Counted from the first letter of the stretch, positions 14,482 through 23,031 are shown. The stretch is DNA of 47,325 nt from Actinoplanes palleronii (GCF_016862315.1 NZ_BOMS01000169.1:1-47325), one strand, 5' to 3'. Made by a program: numbers and translations. The notes: generated by a model from the sequence alone, not told the origin.

Positions 14482-15513
14482 TCACCAAAGGTGGAATAAA
14501 AGTGTCACCGTTAGGAGGATCGGGACGCACGACACGGTGGTCAGGAAGATCGTGTCGCGGACCAGGATCTGGCCGGTGTGGAAGCGCTGGGCGTACAGAT
14601 AGATGTTCTGCGCGGTGGGCAGGCCGGCCAGGACGGTCACCGCGTACGTCTGGGGTGGGGTCAACCGCAACGCGGCAGCCAGCAGGAACGCGATGAGCGG
14701 CATCGCGGCGGTCTTGAGCAGGACGGCGGTGACCGTGCCGGCGCGTTCCGGGCCGGGCGCGAGCACGCGGCGGCCGGAGAGCGACATGCCGAAGGCGATC
14801 AGGACCATCGGTACGGCGGCCTGACCGATCGTGGTCAGCGGGTTGAGCAGGATCGGCGGCAGTCGCAGGCCGGTCAGCGCGACGATCCCGCCGAGCAGGG
14901 TGGCCACTACCAGGGGGTTGCGCAGCGGGACGGACACCGCGGCGCGGGCCGAGGCGTGGCCGGTGGTGGCGAGTTCCAGCAGGGTGAGCGCGATCGGCAT
15001 GATGATCAGCAGCTGGAGCACGATGATCGGGATGACCAGGGTGGCGTCGCCGAGGACGTAGGTGGCGACCGGGATGCCGATGTAGTTGGCGTTGACATAA
15101 CCGGCGCCCAGCGCGCCGAGCACCAACTCGCCGGACCCGACCCGGCGAAAAGCCGAGCCGGGCGAGCCGGGCGAGCCGGGCAGGCCGGGCGAGTCAGGTA
15201 GAACAGGCGAGTCAGGCAGGCCGGGCGGGTCAGACAGGCCCGGTAGGCCCGGCCGGACACCGCGGACGATCAGCACGTGCAGGCCGAAACAGATCAGCGC
15301 GGCGCCCACCGACACCAGCAGCGGCTCGCTGAACAGGGCGGTCAGGTCGGTGGCGGCCACCCCGGTGAACAGCAGGCACGGGGTGAGCACCAGCCAGACC
15401 ACCCGGGCCAGGACCGCCTCGGCGTTCTCCGGCAGCCCGCCCCACCGGCGCAGCGCCCAGCCGGCCAGCACGATCGCACCGATCAGCACGAATCCGGAGA
15501 GCGCCGACACCAT
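14482..15513 (-). CDS. AEC-family transporter (auxin efflux carrier-like)
   Basis: A 343-residue integral membrane protein with about ten hydrophobic spans. Two five-helix halves are visible, starting with LSGFVLIGAIVLAGWALRRW, and the second half ends ILLTVTLLFHLW. Conserved family positions include GYVNANYIGIPVA in the half-site crossover and AGLPTAQNIYLYA. AEC carriers export or exchange organic anions such as malate. The cytoplasmic loop at about residues 88-119 is expanded into Pro/Gly/Ser/Asp repeats. The ATG at 15513 has TAGCGT 7 nt upstream; the gene diverges from the DUF6461-like gene across 72 bp. Confidence 0.9.
   Translation of the reverse strand: MVSALSGFVLIGAIVLAGWALRRWGGLPENAEAVLARVVWLVLTPCLLFTGVAATDLTALFSEPLLVSVGAALICFGLHVLIVRGVRPGLPGLSDPPGLPDSPVLPDSPGLPGSPGSPGSAFRRVGSGELVLGALGAGYVNANYIGIPVATYVLGDATLVIPIIVLQLLIIMPIALTLLELATTGHASARAAVSVPLRNPLVVATLLGGIVALTGLRLPPILLNPLTTIGQAAVPMVLIAFGMSLSGRRVLAPGPERAGTVTAVLLKTAAMPLIAFLLAAALRLTPPQTYAVTVLAGLPTAQNIYLYAQRFHTGQILVRDTIFLTTVSCVPILLTVTLLFHLW
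15157..15252 (-). repeat. in-frame PGLPDSPGLPGSPG-type repeat in the AEC transporter
   Basis: Imperfect 9-12 bp units encoding Pro-Gly-Leu/Ser and Pro-Asp-Ser triplets, confined to a predicted loop between membrane spans. The frame is preserved. Confidence 0.7.
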
Positions 15514-15520
15514 GATCGCG

Positions 15521-15526
15521 ACGCTA
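15521..15526 (-). promoter_or_regulatory. -10 box of the AEC transporter gene
   Basis: TAGCGT on the minus strand, 7 nt before the ATG at 15513. Confidence 0.5.
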
Positions 15527-15573
15527 TCGGGCGACGGCTGATCGAATCGACTCCGGGGCGCGGCGGCAGATCG

Positions 15574-15579
15574 TACGGT
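15574..15579 (+). promoter_or_regulatory. -10 box of the DUF6461-like gene
   Basis: TACGGT, then 6 nt, then the GTG at 15586. Confidence 0.55.
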
Positions 15580-15585
15580 GACCGG

Positions 15586-17094
15586 GTGGGTGACGAGGCG
15601 GCGGATTACTACGACCGGATGCTGGTGGACGCGGAGTGGGGCGAGGCCTTCTGTGTCACCTTCGTCCGGGGTCTCGACGACGCCGCGCTGATCGCCGCGT
15701 TCGGCGGCGACCCGGCCGGGGTGCGGTCGCCGGCCGACCTCGCGCAGGTGCTCGACGGCTTCCGGTACGGCGAGGAGCCGGCCACCCTGGTCGTCGCCAC
15801 GATCGGCGACTGGCGGGTCGCCATCGAGATCAACGGTTGCCAGGGGAGCCGCCCGGAGGTGCTGCGCCGGGCCGCGGCGGCCGGTGACGGGGCCGCGCTC
15901 AGCGTGTTCCGCGACGTCAGCGGGCGCTCCGAGTTCAGCTACCTGAGCGGGGACCGGACCCAGACGGTGATCGACCACATCCGGCCGGAACGGCGCTCCG
16001 GCGAGGACCCGAAGCTGCTCGACCCGATGCTGGCCGGGCTGCCGTTCGGATACGAGGACGACACCATCCCCGAGGCCGCCGGGTTCGCCCTGGCCGAGCG
16101 GATCACCGGCGTACGACTGCCGTTCGACCTGATGGAGCAGGATCTGCCCGGGGTGGTGCTGACCCTCGTACCAGATGATCTTGTGCCGGAGGGTGGCCGC
16201 GGTCTTGCCGCGCTGGAGCACCCGTTCGTCCAGCGGATGCTGGCGTCGCCGACCATGGAGAACGTGCCGGCGATGGCGGCGTTCCGGGCCCGGCTGATCG
16301 CCGAGGACGCGCACCTGGACGGCGAGCCGGTGCTCGTCGCGATCCTGGAGGCGCTCGAGGACGGCCGACGGCCCGCGCCGGAGCTCCGTGCCCAGCTGCG
16401 GGAGCTGCACGAACGCGTCACCGGCGACCTGCAGGGGATGAACGCGGTGCAGGACGTGGCGGCGGCCGCGTTCAGCGAGGATCTCTCCGACCGGTTCAGC
16501 ACCGCGTACGCGATCCAGGACAGTGATCGCAGCCTGCAGGCCGTCGTGCTGCGCCGGTGCGCCCTGAGCGCCGACCGCAGGTCCGCCCCGCCGGTCGAAA
16601 AGCCCGCGCCGATCACCGAGCCGACCACCGCTCCGGCGAGCAGCCATCCGGCCTCCGGGGTGATGGCCAAGGAGTTCGCGTCGTGGCAGCCGGAGAAGCA
16701 GCGCGAGGTGTCCCGCTGGCTGGCCCGGCGCGCGTTCGAGATGGCCGGGCTGGACAAGCTGGACTGGGCTCGCCCGGCCCTGGACGCCCTCGACCGCGGC
16801 GATCCGCTGCCGTTCCCGGACCGGCGAGCGGTGTTCCGGCTGATCTCCGCGGCGGCGCTGGTGACCGCGACGACAGGTCTGCCGCTGGACCAGATCGGTG
16901 ATCGCCTCACCGAGAAGCAGCGCGCCGACCTGCGGGAACGCATCGACCGCGCGCCGATGGCAGTGATCACCATCTTCAACACGGCGAATCCGGACCCGGC
17001 GCGGGCGCTGAGCGACACGTTCTCCACGGCGCTGGAGACGTTCGACGGCCGCGCCGACGATCTGGTGACGGAGTTGCGCGCCCGGTTCGGCTGA
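15586..17094 (+). CDS. DUF6461-like protein with helical C-terminal domain
   Basis: A 502-residue cytoplasmic protein. The first ~175 residues (EAFCVTFVRGLDDAALIAAF onward, VVATIGDWRVAIEINGCQGS) resemble the DUF6461 domain found singly or in tandem in actinobacteria. A middle alpha-helical region follows, then a Pro/Thr linker (about 350-365) and a helix-rich C-terminus ending in VTELRARFG. No catalytic motif stands out. The GTG at 15586 is placed by the leaderless -10 pattern and by the start of conserved sequence. It is not operonic with the next gene, which has its own leader. Confidence 0.75.
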   Translation: MGDEAADYYDRMLVDAEWGEAFCVTFVRGLDDAALIAAFGGDPAGVRSPADLAQVLDGFRYGEEPATLVVATIGDWRVAIEINGCQGSRPEVLRRAAAAGDGAALSVFRDVSGRSEFSYLSGDRTQTVIDHIRPERRSGEDPKLLDPMLAGLPFGYEDDTIPEAAGFALAERITGVRLPFDLMEQDLPGVVLTLVPDDLVPEGGRGLAALEHPFVQRMLASPTMENVPAMAAFRARLIAEDAHLDGEPVLVAILEALEDGRRPAPELRAQLRELHERVTGDLQGMNAVQDVAAAAFSEDLSDRFSTAYAIQDSDRSLQAVVLRRCALSADRRSAPPVEKPAPITEPTTAPASSHPASGVMAKEFASWQPEKQREVSRWLARRAFEMAGLDKLDWARPALDALDRGDPLPFPDRRAVFRLISAAALVTATTGLPLDQIGDRLTEKQRADLRERIDRAPMAVITIFNTANPDPARALSDTFSTALETFDGRADDLVTELRARFG

Positions 17095-17164
17095 CGCCTC
17101 GTCCACAACGGATTCTCGCGCGGGTACTACGATGCCTCTGGATCTTCGACCTGAGGAGGCGTCG

Positions 17165-17974
17165 GTGGCTGACCGGCGGCATGCATTGGACCGGATCGAC
17201 ACCACGGTGGCGCACCCGGCCCGGCGGTACAACTACCTGCTCGGCGGCAAGGACAACTTCGCCGCCGACCGGGCCTCGGCCGAGGCGATCGAGCGGGCCA
17301 TGCCGACGATCCGGCTCGCCGCCCTGGAGAACCGCGCGTTCCTGCAGCGTGCGGTGGACTTCCTGGCGCAGCAGGGCATCCGGCAGTTCCTCGACATCGG
17401 CACCGGCATCCCGACCGCGGACAACACCCACCAGGTGGCGCAGCGGATCGACCCGGCGGCCCGGATCGTCTACGTCGACAACGACCCGATCGTGCTCACC
17501 CACGCGCGGGCGCTGCTGACCAGCACGCCGGAGGGTGTCACCGCGTACATCGACGCGGACCTGCGCGAACCGCGCACCATCCTGGACGACCCCGAGCTGC
17601 GCGCGACCCTGGACTTCACCAAGCCGATGGCGGTGATGCTGGTCGCGGTCCTGCACTTCATCCGCGACGACGAGGACCCGCAGGGCGTGGTCGACACCAT
17701 CCTGGACGCGCTGCCGCCCGGCAGTTTTGTGGTGGCCTCCCACTCCACCTGGGAATACCTGCCGGCCGGGGCGATCGAGGCGCTGGAGGCCGCGAACGCC
17801 GACGGGCGGTTCCGGGCGCGGACCGGCGCGCAGCTCGAGCACCTGTTCCGCCGGCTGGACCTGATCGAGCCGGGCGTGCAGTCGGTGTCGCGGTGGTGGC
17901 CGGAGCAGGCGTCGCAGCCGCGTCCGTCGGTCGAGGACGTGGCGTTCAACGCGATCGTCGGCCGGGTTCGTTGA
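17165..17974 (+). CDS. S-adenosyl methyltransferase family protein (DUF574 type)
   Basis: A 269-residue methyltransferase. IDTTVAHPARRYNYLLGGKDNFAADR near the N-terminus and FLDIGTGIPTADNTHQVA (SAM motif I at about 75-90), followed by VYVDNDPIV, define the actinobacterial S-adenosyl methyltransferase family. It is abundant in these genomes but its substrates are unknown. The start is set at the GTG at 17165 because AGGAGG lies 5 nt before it. The upstream ATG at 17132 directly follows a TACTAC box that could be the -10 element, so it would fall at or before the mRNA start. Confidence 0.9.
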   Translation: MADRRHALDRIDTTVAHPARRYNYLLGGKDNFAADRASAEAIERAMPTIRLAALENRAFLQRAVDFLAQQGIRQFLDIGTGIPTADNTHQVAQRIDPAARIVYVDNDPIVLTHARALLTSTPEGVTAYIDADLREPRTILDDPELRATLDFTKPMAVMLVAVLHFIRDDEDPQGVVDTILDALPPGSFVVASHSTWEYLPAGAIEALEAANADGRFRARTGAQLEHLFRRLDLIEPGVQSVSRWWPEQASQPRPSVEDVAFNAIVGRVR

Positions 17975-18038
17975 GTTTGTTGACGAGGTGCCAGTAGGCT
18001 CCCGGAGTTCGACGTCGATGCGCCGCGAGGAGACGCAC

Positions 18039-19073
18039 GTGGACGGGAAGGACGACCGCGAGTCTCCCCCAGCCCTTCGGATCGCCCGTTACCTGGACGA
18101 TCCGGCACCAAGACCGCAGCCGGTCCGCAATCCGCCGGGCATGATGCTGCCCAACATCGCGGATTATTGGCCGGACGCACCGCACCGGGTCGAGGCCGCC
18201 GCCAAGGCCGCGGGTTGGCGGGCGTTCCTGCCGGCTTCGCCGGATTTTTCCGGTACGGCGGAAGCGCCGTCATCCCGTCGCCCCCATCGTCCGGTCATCC
18301 TCACCGGGGTGCTGGCCCTGCTCGTGATCGGCGGCACGGTGGTGCTGGCCCGGCCGCTGACCGACGCCGACATCCGGCAGCGCGCGATCACCCCCGTGCC
18401 GGCGCTCCCGTCCGAGTCACCGGCGGTCGTCGGCCCCGCACCGACCACCACGGCGCCGTCCCCGGCCGCGACCACCGTCGCGCCGCGCCCGCCGCTGCCG
18501 ACCTCGGCCATCACCACCACCACGCCACCGGCCCGGATCCGCACCGCCCGGTTCGAGCTGGTCTCCGGCATCACCGACTTCGTGGTCCGCACCGCCACCC
18601 TGGACGACGTGGACTTCCGGGTCCGCGGCGGCGAGCCGACGTTCACCGACGGGGTGCTGCGGGTGACCCCGGCCGGTGGCGGCAGCCCGGTCGAGGTGCA
18701 GCTCAGTGACCGGATCGTCTGGGGCCTGCGGATGGCCGGCGGGGTCAAGACCGCCACGTTCGACCTGACCGGCGCCACGATCAGCCGGATCGACCTGGAC
18801 GGTGGCGCCGAGACCATCGACATCACGCTGGGCCGGTTGACCCGGACCCTGCCGATCCGGATGGCCGGCGGCGTGAGCCAGTGGCACATCCGGACCGATC
18901 GGGAGGTGCCGGTCCTGGTCGAGGTCGGTGACGGCGCCGGGGACATCGCGATCTACGGCCGGCACGAGGGCGGCACCGCGCCCGGCGCGGTGATCCGCTC
19001 CGGCGACCTCGGCGACGCCGCGGGGCTGGACGTCGACGCGGCCGCCGGGATGGGCCTGCTGGAGATCTCCTGA
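18039..19073 (+). CDS. membrane-anchored protein with beta-rich extracellular domain
   Basis: A 344-residue type II-like membrane protein. A cytoplasmic N-terminus of ~84 residues (with NPPGMMLPNIADYWPDAPHR) is followed by one transmembrane span (about 85-104), a Pro/Thr/Ala linker (118-175) and a beta-rich domain. In that domain short strands repeat around MAGGVKTATFDLTG and MAGGVSQWHIRTDR, suggesting a beta-helix or solenoid. GAGG upstream of the GTG at 18039 supports the start, and a TAGGCT box lies about 45 nt upstream. Convergent to the HAAS gene, with one base between the stops. The function is unknown. Confidence 0.75.
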   Translation: MDGKDDRESPPALRIARYLDDPAPRPQPVRNPPGMMLPNIADYWPDAPHRVEAAAKAAGWRAFLPASPDFSGTAEAPSSRRPHRPVILTGVLALLVIGGTVVLARPLTDADIRQRAITPVPALPSESPAVVGPAPTTTAPSPAATTVAPRPPLPTSAITTTTPPARIRTARFELVSGITDFVVRTATLDDVDFRVRGGEPTFTDGVLRVTPAGGGSPVEVQLSDRIVWGLRMAGGVKTATFDLTGATISRIDLDGGAETIDITLGRLTRTLPIRMAGGVSQWHIRTDREVPVLVEVGDGAGDIAIYGRHEGGTAPGAVIRSGDLGDAAGLDVDAAAGMGLLEIS

Positions 19074-19074
19074 G

Positions 19075-20070
19075 CTATTTGCTGGGGGACGGGATTGGCT
19101 TCGCCGAAGGCGTCACCGAAGGCGTCACCGAAGGCGTCAGGGACGGCGGCACCGACGGGTCGGGGGTCGGCCACTCGCCGTTCTCCATCGGGGTCGGGCT
19201 CGGCGCCACGAACGGGTTCAGTTTCGGACAGCGCGGGTAGCCGCGCTGCCAGCTCTGCACGGACTCCCCGGTGTCCGGGTCGTCGCACCACTGGCTGCCG
19301 AGCTGGATCGGCTGGCCGTTCTGGTCGTAGAGCTGGGCGTTCTCCACCGGGTGGCCCTGACCGTCGTAGACGAACACGTCCCGGACGTTCTCGTAGCCGG
19401 AGTTGCCGCTGTAGGTGGCGTCCACGTACGACGGGGTCACCTGGGCCTCGTCGTCGACGGTCGCGAACCCGACCACCGCGAGCAGGATCAGCACGGCCGT
19501 GCCGGACCAGTAGGCATAGCGCGGCCACTGCCCGGCCGGCGTGCCACGGCGGCCCAGCCAGATCGAGCCGACCACACACGCGCCGAGCAGGACCAGCGCG
19601 AGCACGCCACTCCCGCCGACCCGGGGCAGCAGGCCGAGCCGCTCGTCGCCGGTGGCGAACACATGGGCCAGGACCATGGCGGCCAGGTAACCGCGCAGCA
19701 CCCACCAGGCCGGGAGCAGCAGGGCCAGGAACTCACTGGCCTTGGAGTAGCCCAGGACCGGACCCACCCGTACGTCTGCTTCTCGCAAACCCCGGACGAC
19801 CTGGTCGCGAACCGCCTTCAGCTCGGCATAGCGGTCCGGTTCCTCGGCCTTGACGTCGGGGACCTCGGCCGCGGCGAGCAGCTCGGCCGCATACGCCGCC
19901 GGCTCGCCCAGCCGCTCGACGAGCGTGCCGGTGCCCTCGGCGCGGACCTCGGCCAGGTGCTCGGGGAGGTCCTCGAGCAGCTCCTCACGGGTCTTCTCCG
20001 GCAGGCCGCCGAGCGCCAGCCGCACCCGGGCGACGTACCCGGTGATCTCGTCCGCTACCACGTCGTTCAC
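19075..20070 (-). CDS. HAAS-domain membrane protein, PadR partner
   Basis: A 331-residue protein. The first ~70 residues (ITGYVARVRLALGGLPEKTR then EELLEDLPEHLAEV) form a HAAS helical domain, which in actinobacteria is encoded next to PadR regulators. Three transmembrane spans follow (around ALLLPAWWVLRGYLAAMVLA, GVLALVLLGACVVGSIWL and GTAVLILLAVVGFATV). An extracellular domain then ends in a Pro/Ser/Thr tail built from a 12-bp tandem repeat (TPSV units). The GTG start overlaps the PadR stop (GTGA), so the two are co-translated. Confidence 0.85.
   Translation of the reverse strand: MNDVVADEITGYVARVRLALGGLPEKTREELLEDLPEHLAEVRAEGTGTLVERLGEPAAYAAELLAAAEVPDVKAEEPDRYAELKAVRDQVVRGLREADVRVGPVLGYSKASEFLALLLPAWWVLRGYLAAMVLAHVFATGDERLGLLPRVGGSGVLALVLLGACVVGSIWLGRRGTPAGQWPRYAYWSGTAVLILLAVVGFATVDDEAQVTPSYVDATYSGNSGYENVRDVFVYDGQGHPVENAQLYDQNGQPIQLGSQWCDDPDTGESVQSWQRGYPRCPKLNPFVAPSPTPMENGEWPTPDPSVPPSLTPSVTPSVTPSAKPIPSPSK
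19099..19140 (-). repeat. 12-bp tandem repeat in the HAAS gene
   Basis: GGCGTCACCGAA (plus-strand view) occurs about three times in tandem and encodes TPSV repeats in the secreted tail. Confidence 0.75.
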
Positions 20071-20396
20071 ACGGTCCCCCGGTCCTGAAGCAGGTCGTCC
20101 ATCGTCGAAGCGAAGTCGCGCCAGGTCTTGCCGGTCCGGTCCAGTTCGGCCCGTCCGGCGGCGTTCAGCGCGTAGTACTTGCGGTGCGGCCCCTCGTCAC
20201 TGGGAACCACGTAGGTGTTCAGGAAGCCGTTGGCGAACAGCCGGCGCAGCGTGCCGTAGACGGAGGCGTCGCCGACGTCCTGCAGGCCGGCGGCCCGGAG
20301 CCGGCGCAGGATGTCATAGCCGTAGCCGTCCCCGTCCCGGAGCGCGGCGAGGACGGCGAGATCCAGCACTCCTTTGAGGAGCTGTGTGGTATCCAC
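20067..20396 (-). CDS. PadR-family transcriptional regulator
   Basis: A 109-residue regulator. TTQLLKGVLDLAVLAALRDG then DGYGYDILRRLRAAGL, VGDASVYGTLRRLFANGFL and HRKYYALNAAGRAELD are the PadR winged-helix signature. It should repress its own operon, and the HAAS membrane protein probably modulates it. The GTG at 20396 is preferred to the one at 20405 because TACTGT lies 7 nt upstream and because the family normally begins M.TTQLLKG. A gene on the opposite strand starts at 20504. Confidence 0.9.
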   Translation of the reverse strand: MDTTQLLKGVLDLAVLAALRDGDGYGYDILRRLRAAGLQDVGDASVYGTLRRLFANGFLNTYVVPSDEGPHRKYYALNAAGRAELDRTGKTWRDFASTMDDLLQDRGTV

Positions 20397-20403
20397 GCAC
20401 GGC

Positions 20404-20409
20404 ACAGTA
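20404..20409 (-). promoter_or_regulatory. -10 box of the PadR-HAAS operon
   Basis: TACTGT on the minus strand, 7 nt before the GTG at 20396. Confidence 0.5.
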
Positions 20410-20503
20410 CTGCGCTATCCGAAGTACCGTCAACGCCGCCATACCTGCCGTGTGGTCTACAGTGCTTACTTAATTACAGAGTTACCGGGTACGGAGGATC
20501 GTC

Positions 20504-21265
20504 GTGATCGTGGAGTACATCCGCTACCGCATCCCCGAGGGGCGTGACGGGGAGTTCGAGAAGGCCTACGCCCGGGCCGCCGAGCAGCTGGCCAAGGCGC
20601 CGCAGTGTGGAGACTACGAGCTCAGCCGCTGCGTCGACGACCCCGCCGCATACGTTCTGCGGATCACCTGGACCTCGGCCGACGACCACCTGCGCGGCTT
20701 CCGCGGCGGTGAGCTGTTCCCGGTCTTCCTGGCCGAGATCCGTCCCTACATCGAGTCCATCGAGGAGATGCGGCACTACCGGCCGACCGCGGTACGCGGC
20801 ACCGGCGGCGCGGTGCCGACCCTCTACGAGTGGGCCGGCGGCGCGGCCGCGTTCGAGCGGCTCACCGAGCGGTTCTACGACACGGTCAAGACCGACGAGC
20901 TGATCGGGCCGATGTTCGCGCACATGGATCCGGGCCACCCCCGGTACGTCGCGATGTGGCTGGCCGAGGTCTTCGGCGGCCCGGCCGACTACACCCACGG
21001 CCGCGGCGGGTACGCCCACATGCTCGGCAAACACCTGAACCGGGCGATCACCGAGCCGCAGCGCCGTCGCTGGGTGAGCCTGCTCGCCGACGCGGCCGAC
21101 GAGGTGGGGCTGCCCGCCGACCCGGAGTTCCGGGCCGCGTTCATGGGCTACCTGGAGTGGGGCACCCGGCTCGCCCTGGCCAACTCCCAGCCGGGTGCCG
21201 AGCCGGCGCCCCAGGCACCCGTGCCGCACTGGGGCTGGGGCGTGGCTCCGCCGTACCAAGGTTGA
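20504..21265 (+). CDS. antibiotic-biosynthesis-monooxygenase/truncated haemoglobin fusion
   Basis: A 253-residue chimera. Residues 1-90 form an ABM-type ferredoxin-like domain (IVEYIRYRIPEGRDGEFEKA, then YVLRITWTS). Residues 105-225 are a group II truncated haemoglobin: Tyr125 in the B helix (ERFYDTV), the proximal His177 in GKHLNRAITEPQRRRW and the conserved Trp190. Such fusions are known from Streptomyces. Likely roles are oxygen or NO chemistry or peroxidase-like oxidation, with the ABM domain supplying a substrate site. GGAGGA precedes the GTG by 6 nt, and an AT-rich patch (TTACTTAATTACAG, about 20465-20478) marks the promoter. Confidence 0.9.
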   Translation: MIVEYIRYRIPEGRDGEFEKAYARAAEQLAKAPQCGDYELSRCVDDPAAYVLRITWTSADDHLRGFRGGELFPVFLAEIRPYIESIEEMRHYRPTAVRGTGGAVPTLYEWAGGAAAFERLTERFYDTVKTDELIGPMFAHMDPGHPRYVAMWLAEVFGGPADYTHGRGGYAHMLGKHLNRAITEPQRRRWVSLLADAADEVGLPADPEFRAAFMGYLEWGTRLALANSQPGAEPAPQAPVPHWGWGVAPPYQG

Positions 21266-21268
21266 TCT

Positions 21269-22738
21269 TTAGCTGCGGTAACTGAACCGGCCTACGGTGA
21301 CCGTCCCCTCGGCGGCGAAGACGCCGGTCACCCGGCCGGTGAACGACGCCGCGGTCTCGCTGGACCAATATCGGCCGTCCAGTTCGGCGAGGCACTGTCC
21401 CGCCGCGATCAGCCGGATCCGGTCCGCCCCGGCGGCCGCCGGGCCCGGCGTCGGCAGGCTGGTCTCGATCCGCAGCTCGACCTCACCGGCCGGCACCTCG
21501 GCGGTCCAGCTCTGCTCCACCCCGACCAGCCTGGCGGTGGCGGTCACCGTGCCGCCGCGCACCTCGATGGACAGGTGGATGTGCTCGTCATAGCGGCAGG
21601 CGAGCCCGCCCACCCCCGCCGACGCGTCCACCGTCGCGGTGAACACACTGGTCAGATGGCGCTGCCGGCGCCCGACGAAGCTGGGCCGGAACGCCCGCAT
21701 CCCACCCTCGACCCCGTGCAGCGTGAGCCGCCCGGGCGTCTCGGTCAGCGACCCGACCTGCCCGGGCGCCCGCCCGACCGCCAGCCACCCGGGGTCGTCG
21801 AGCGCCCCCGGATCGGCGAAGTCGAAGCTCTCCTCGACCACGCCCTCCCCGTCCGGCGACGGCACCGGCTCCACCACCGGCCAGCCGTCGTGCCAGCTCA
21901 CCCGGGTCACAAACGTCTCCCGCCCGAGTGGCGAGAAGGCCGCCGTCCACCCGACCGTGCGCACGCCGAGCAGGATCAGCCGGTCCTCGCCGTCCGGGCC
22001 GGTGACCAGGTCGGCGTGCCCGACGCACTGGACCCGGCTGTCCCGCCCGCTCGCGGTCAGGATCGGGTTGGCCGGCCCGCCCGCGAACGGCCCGCTGATC
22101 GACGGCCCGCGGGCGATGCTGACCGCGTGCCCACGCTCGGTGCCACCCTCGGCGATCATCAGGTACCAGTGCTCGCCACGCCGGAACACGTGCGGCGCCT
22201 CGGGGAACCGCAGCCCGGTCCCGGACCAGAGCGAGCGCGGTACTTCGAGTGCCCGCCCGGCCGCCAGGTCGACCCGGGCCTGCTGGATGCCGTGGTGCTC
22301 GCCAGCCGCCGGCCCGGTGGCGTCGAACCCGGAGTACGTGACGTACGCGGTGCCGTCGTCGTCCCAGGCCAGGTCGGGGTCGATGCCGTCGATCCCGGTG
22401 ATGGTGGTGCCGTCGTCCCAGGGCCCGGCCGGGTCCTCGGCGGTGAACACCACACAGCCGCGCGGACTGCCCGTGATGATCACGATGAGGTGGAACCGGC
22501 CGTCGTGATAGCGGAGCGTCGGCGCCCACACGCCCAGCCCGGACGGGGCGGTGTCGATGCCGAGCTGTTCGGGCCGGGTCGCCACGTTGCCGATCTGCTC
22601 CCAGGTGACCAGGTCGGCGCTGCGGTAGATCGGCAGGCCCGGCAGGTATTCGAACGTCGACGTGACGACGTAGTAGAAACCGTCGACGAGGACGACGCTC
22701 GGGTCCGGGTTGAAGCCGGGGAGGATCGGGTTGGGCAT
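21269..22738 (-). CDS. glycoside hydrolase family 43 (beta-xylosidase/arabinofuranosidase type)
   Basis: A 489-residue GH43 enzyme without a signal peptide, so probably intracellular. The five-bladed propeller carries the catalytic trio: general base D12 (FNPDPSV), pKa-modulating D120 (GIDPDLAW) and acid E180 (RFPEAPHVF). The C-terminal ~190 residues form the beta-sandwich typical of XynB-like members. It should cleave non-reducing xylose or arabinose from oligosaccharides. The ATG at 22738 follows GGGAAGG at about 8 nt; the upstream in-frame GTG is too close to that site. The end is 3 bp from the haemoglobin-fusion stop, convergent. Confidence 0.9.
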   Translation of the reverse strand: MPNPILPGFNPDPSVVLVDGFYYVVTSTFEYLPGLPIYRSADLVTWEQIGNVATRPEQLGIDTAPSGLGVWAPTLRYHDGRFHLIVIITGSPRGCVVFTAEDPAGPWDDGTTITGIDGIDPDLAWDDDGTAYVTYSGFDATGPAAGEHHGIQQARVDLAAGRALEVPRSLWSGTGLRFPEAPHVFRRGEHWYLMIAEGGTERGHAVSIARGPSISGPFAGGPANPILTASGRDSRVQCVGHADLVTGPDGEDRLILLGVRTVGWTAAFSPLGRETFVTRVSWHDGWPVVEPVPSPDGEGVVEESFDFADPGALDDPGWLAVGRAPGQVGSLTETPGRLTLHGVEGGMRAFRPSFVGRRQRHLTSVFTATVDASAGVGGLACRYDEHIHLSIEVRGGTVTATARLVGVEQSWTAEVPAGEVELRIETSLPTPGPAAAGADRIRLIAAGQCLAELDGRYWSSETAASFTGRVTGVFAAEGTVTVGRFSYRS

Positions 22739-22748
22739 GGTGGTCACC

Positions 22749-22889
22749 TTCCCATGGGGCTTTACGTACGCGAAGGATGGCGACCGCGGCGATCGCGCTC
22801 AGGACCAGGGCGACCGCCCAGGCCGCGCGGTAACCGCCGGTCAGCGCGACCACCTGACCGGCCAGCACCGGACCGAGCGCCTGGCTCGG
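22749..22889 (-). pseudogene. C-terminal remnant of an MFS transporter
   Basis: About 47 codons reading LGPVLAGQVVALTGGYRAAW, then AVALVLSAIAAVAILRVRK, look like the last two membrane helices of a major facilitator protein. There is no upstream part and no stop before the frame merges with the GH43 leader, so it is a decayed fragment. Confidence 0.5.
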
Positions 22890-22968
22890 GGTGCCGCACG
22901 AGGCGTTGCGCAGCGTGGCCGCCTGGGTGGAGGACGGCGTCGAGCCCACGCCGGCGACCCGGAGCCGC
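22885..22968 (+). pseudogene. possible C-terminal remnant of an alpha/beta hydrolase
   Basis: The plus strand reads LGVPHEALRSVAAWVEDGVE, then PTPATR, resembling the end of tannase/feruloyl-esterase-like hydrolases (AWVE.G..P). It then shifts frame to RLDNIARLRVETGR and stops. It abuts the MFS remnant tail to tail, as left by a deletion. Confidence 0.3.
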
Positions 22969-23018
22969 CGCTCGGCCGCCTCGACAACATCGCCCGCCTC
23001 CGTGTCGAGACCGGTCGC

Positions 23019-23024
23019 TAATGT
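23019..23024 (+). promoter_or_regulatory. -10 box of the TauE/SafE gene
   Basis: TAATGT, then 7 nt, then the ATG at 23032. Confidence 0.55.
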
Positions 23025-23031
23025 ACTGATC

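Noticed and set aside
17132..17164. ATG at 17132 as the methyltransferase start
   Set aside because: It directly follows a TACTAC box and lacks a ribosome binding site, while AGGAGG sits 5 nt before the GTG at 17165.
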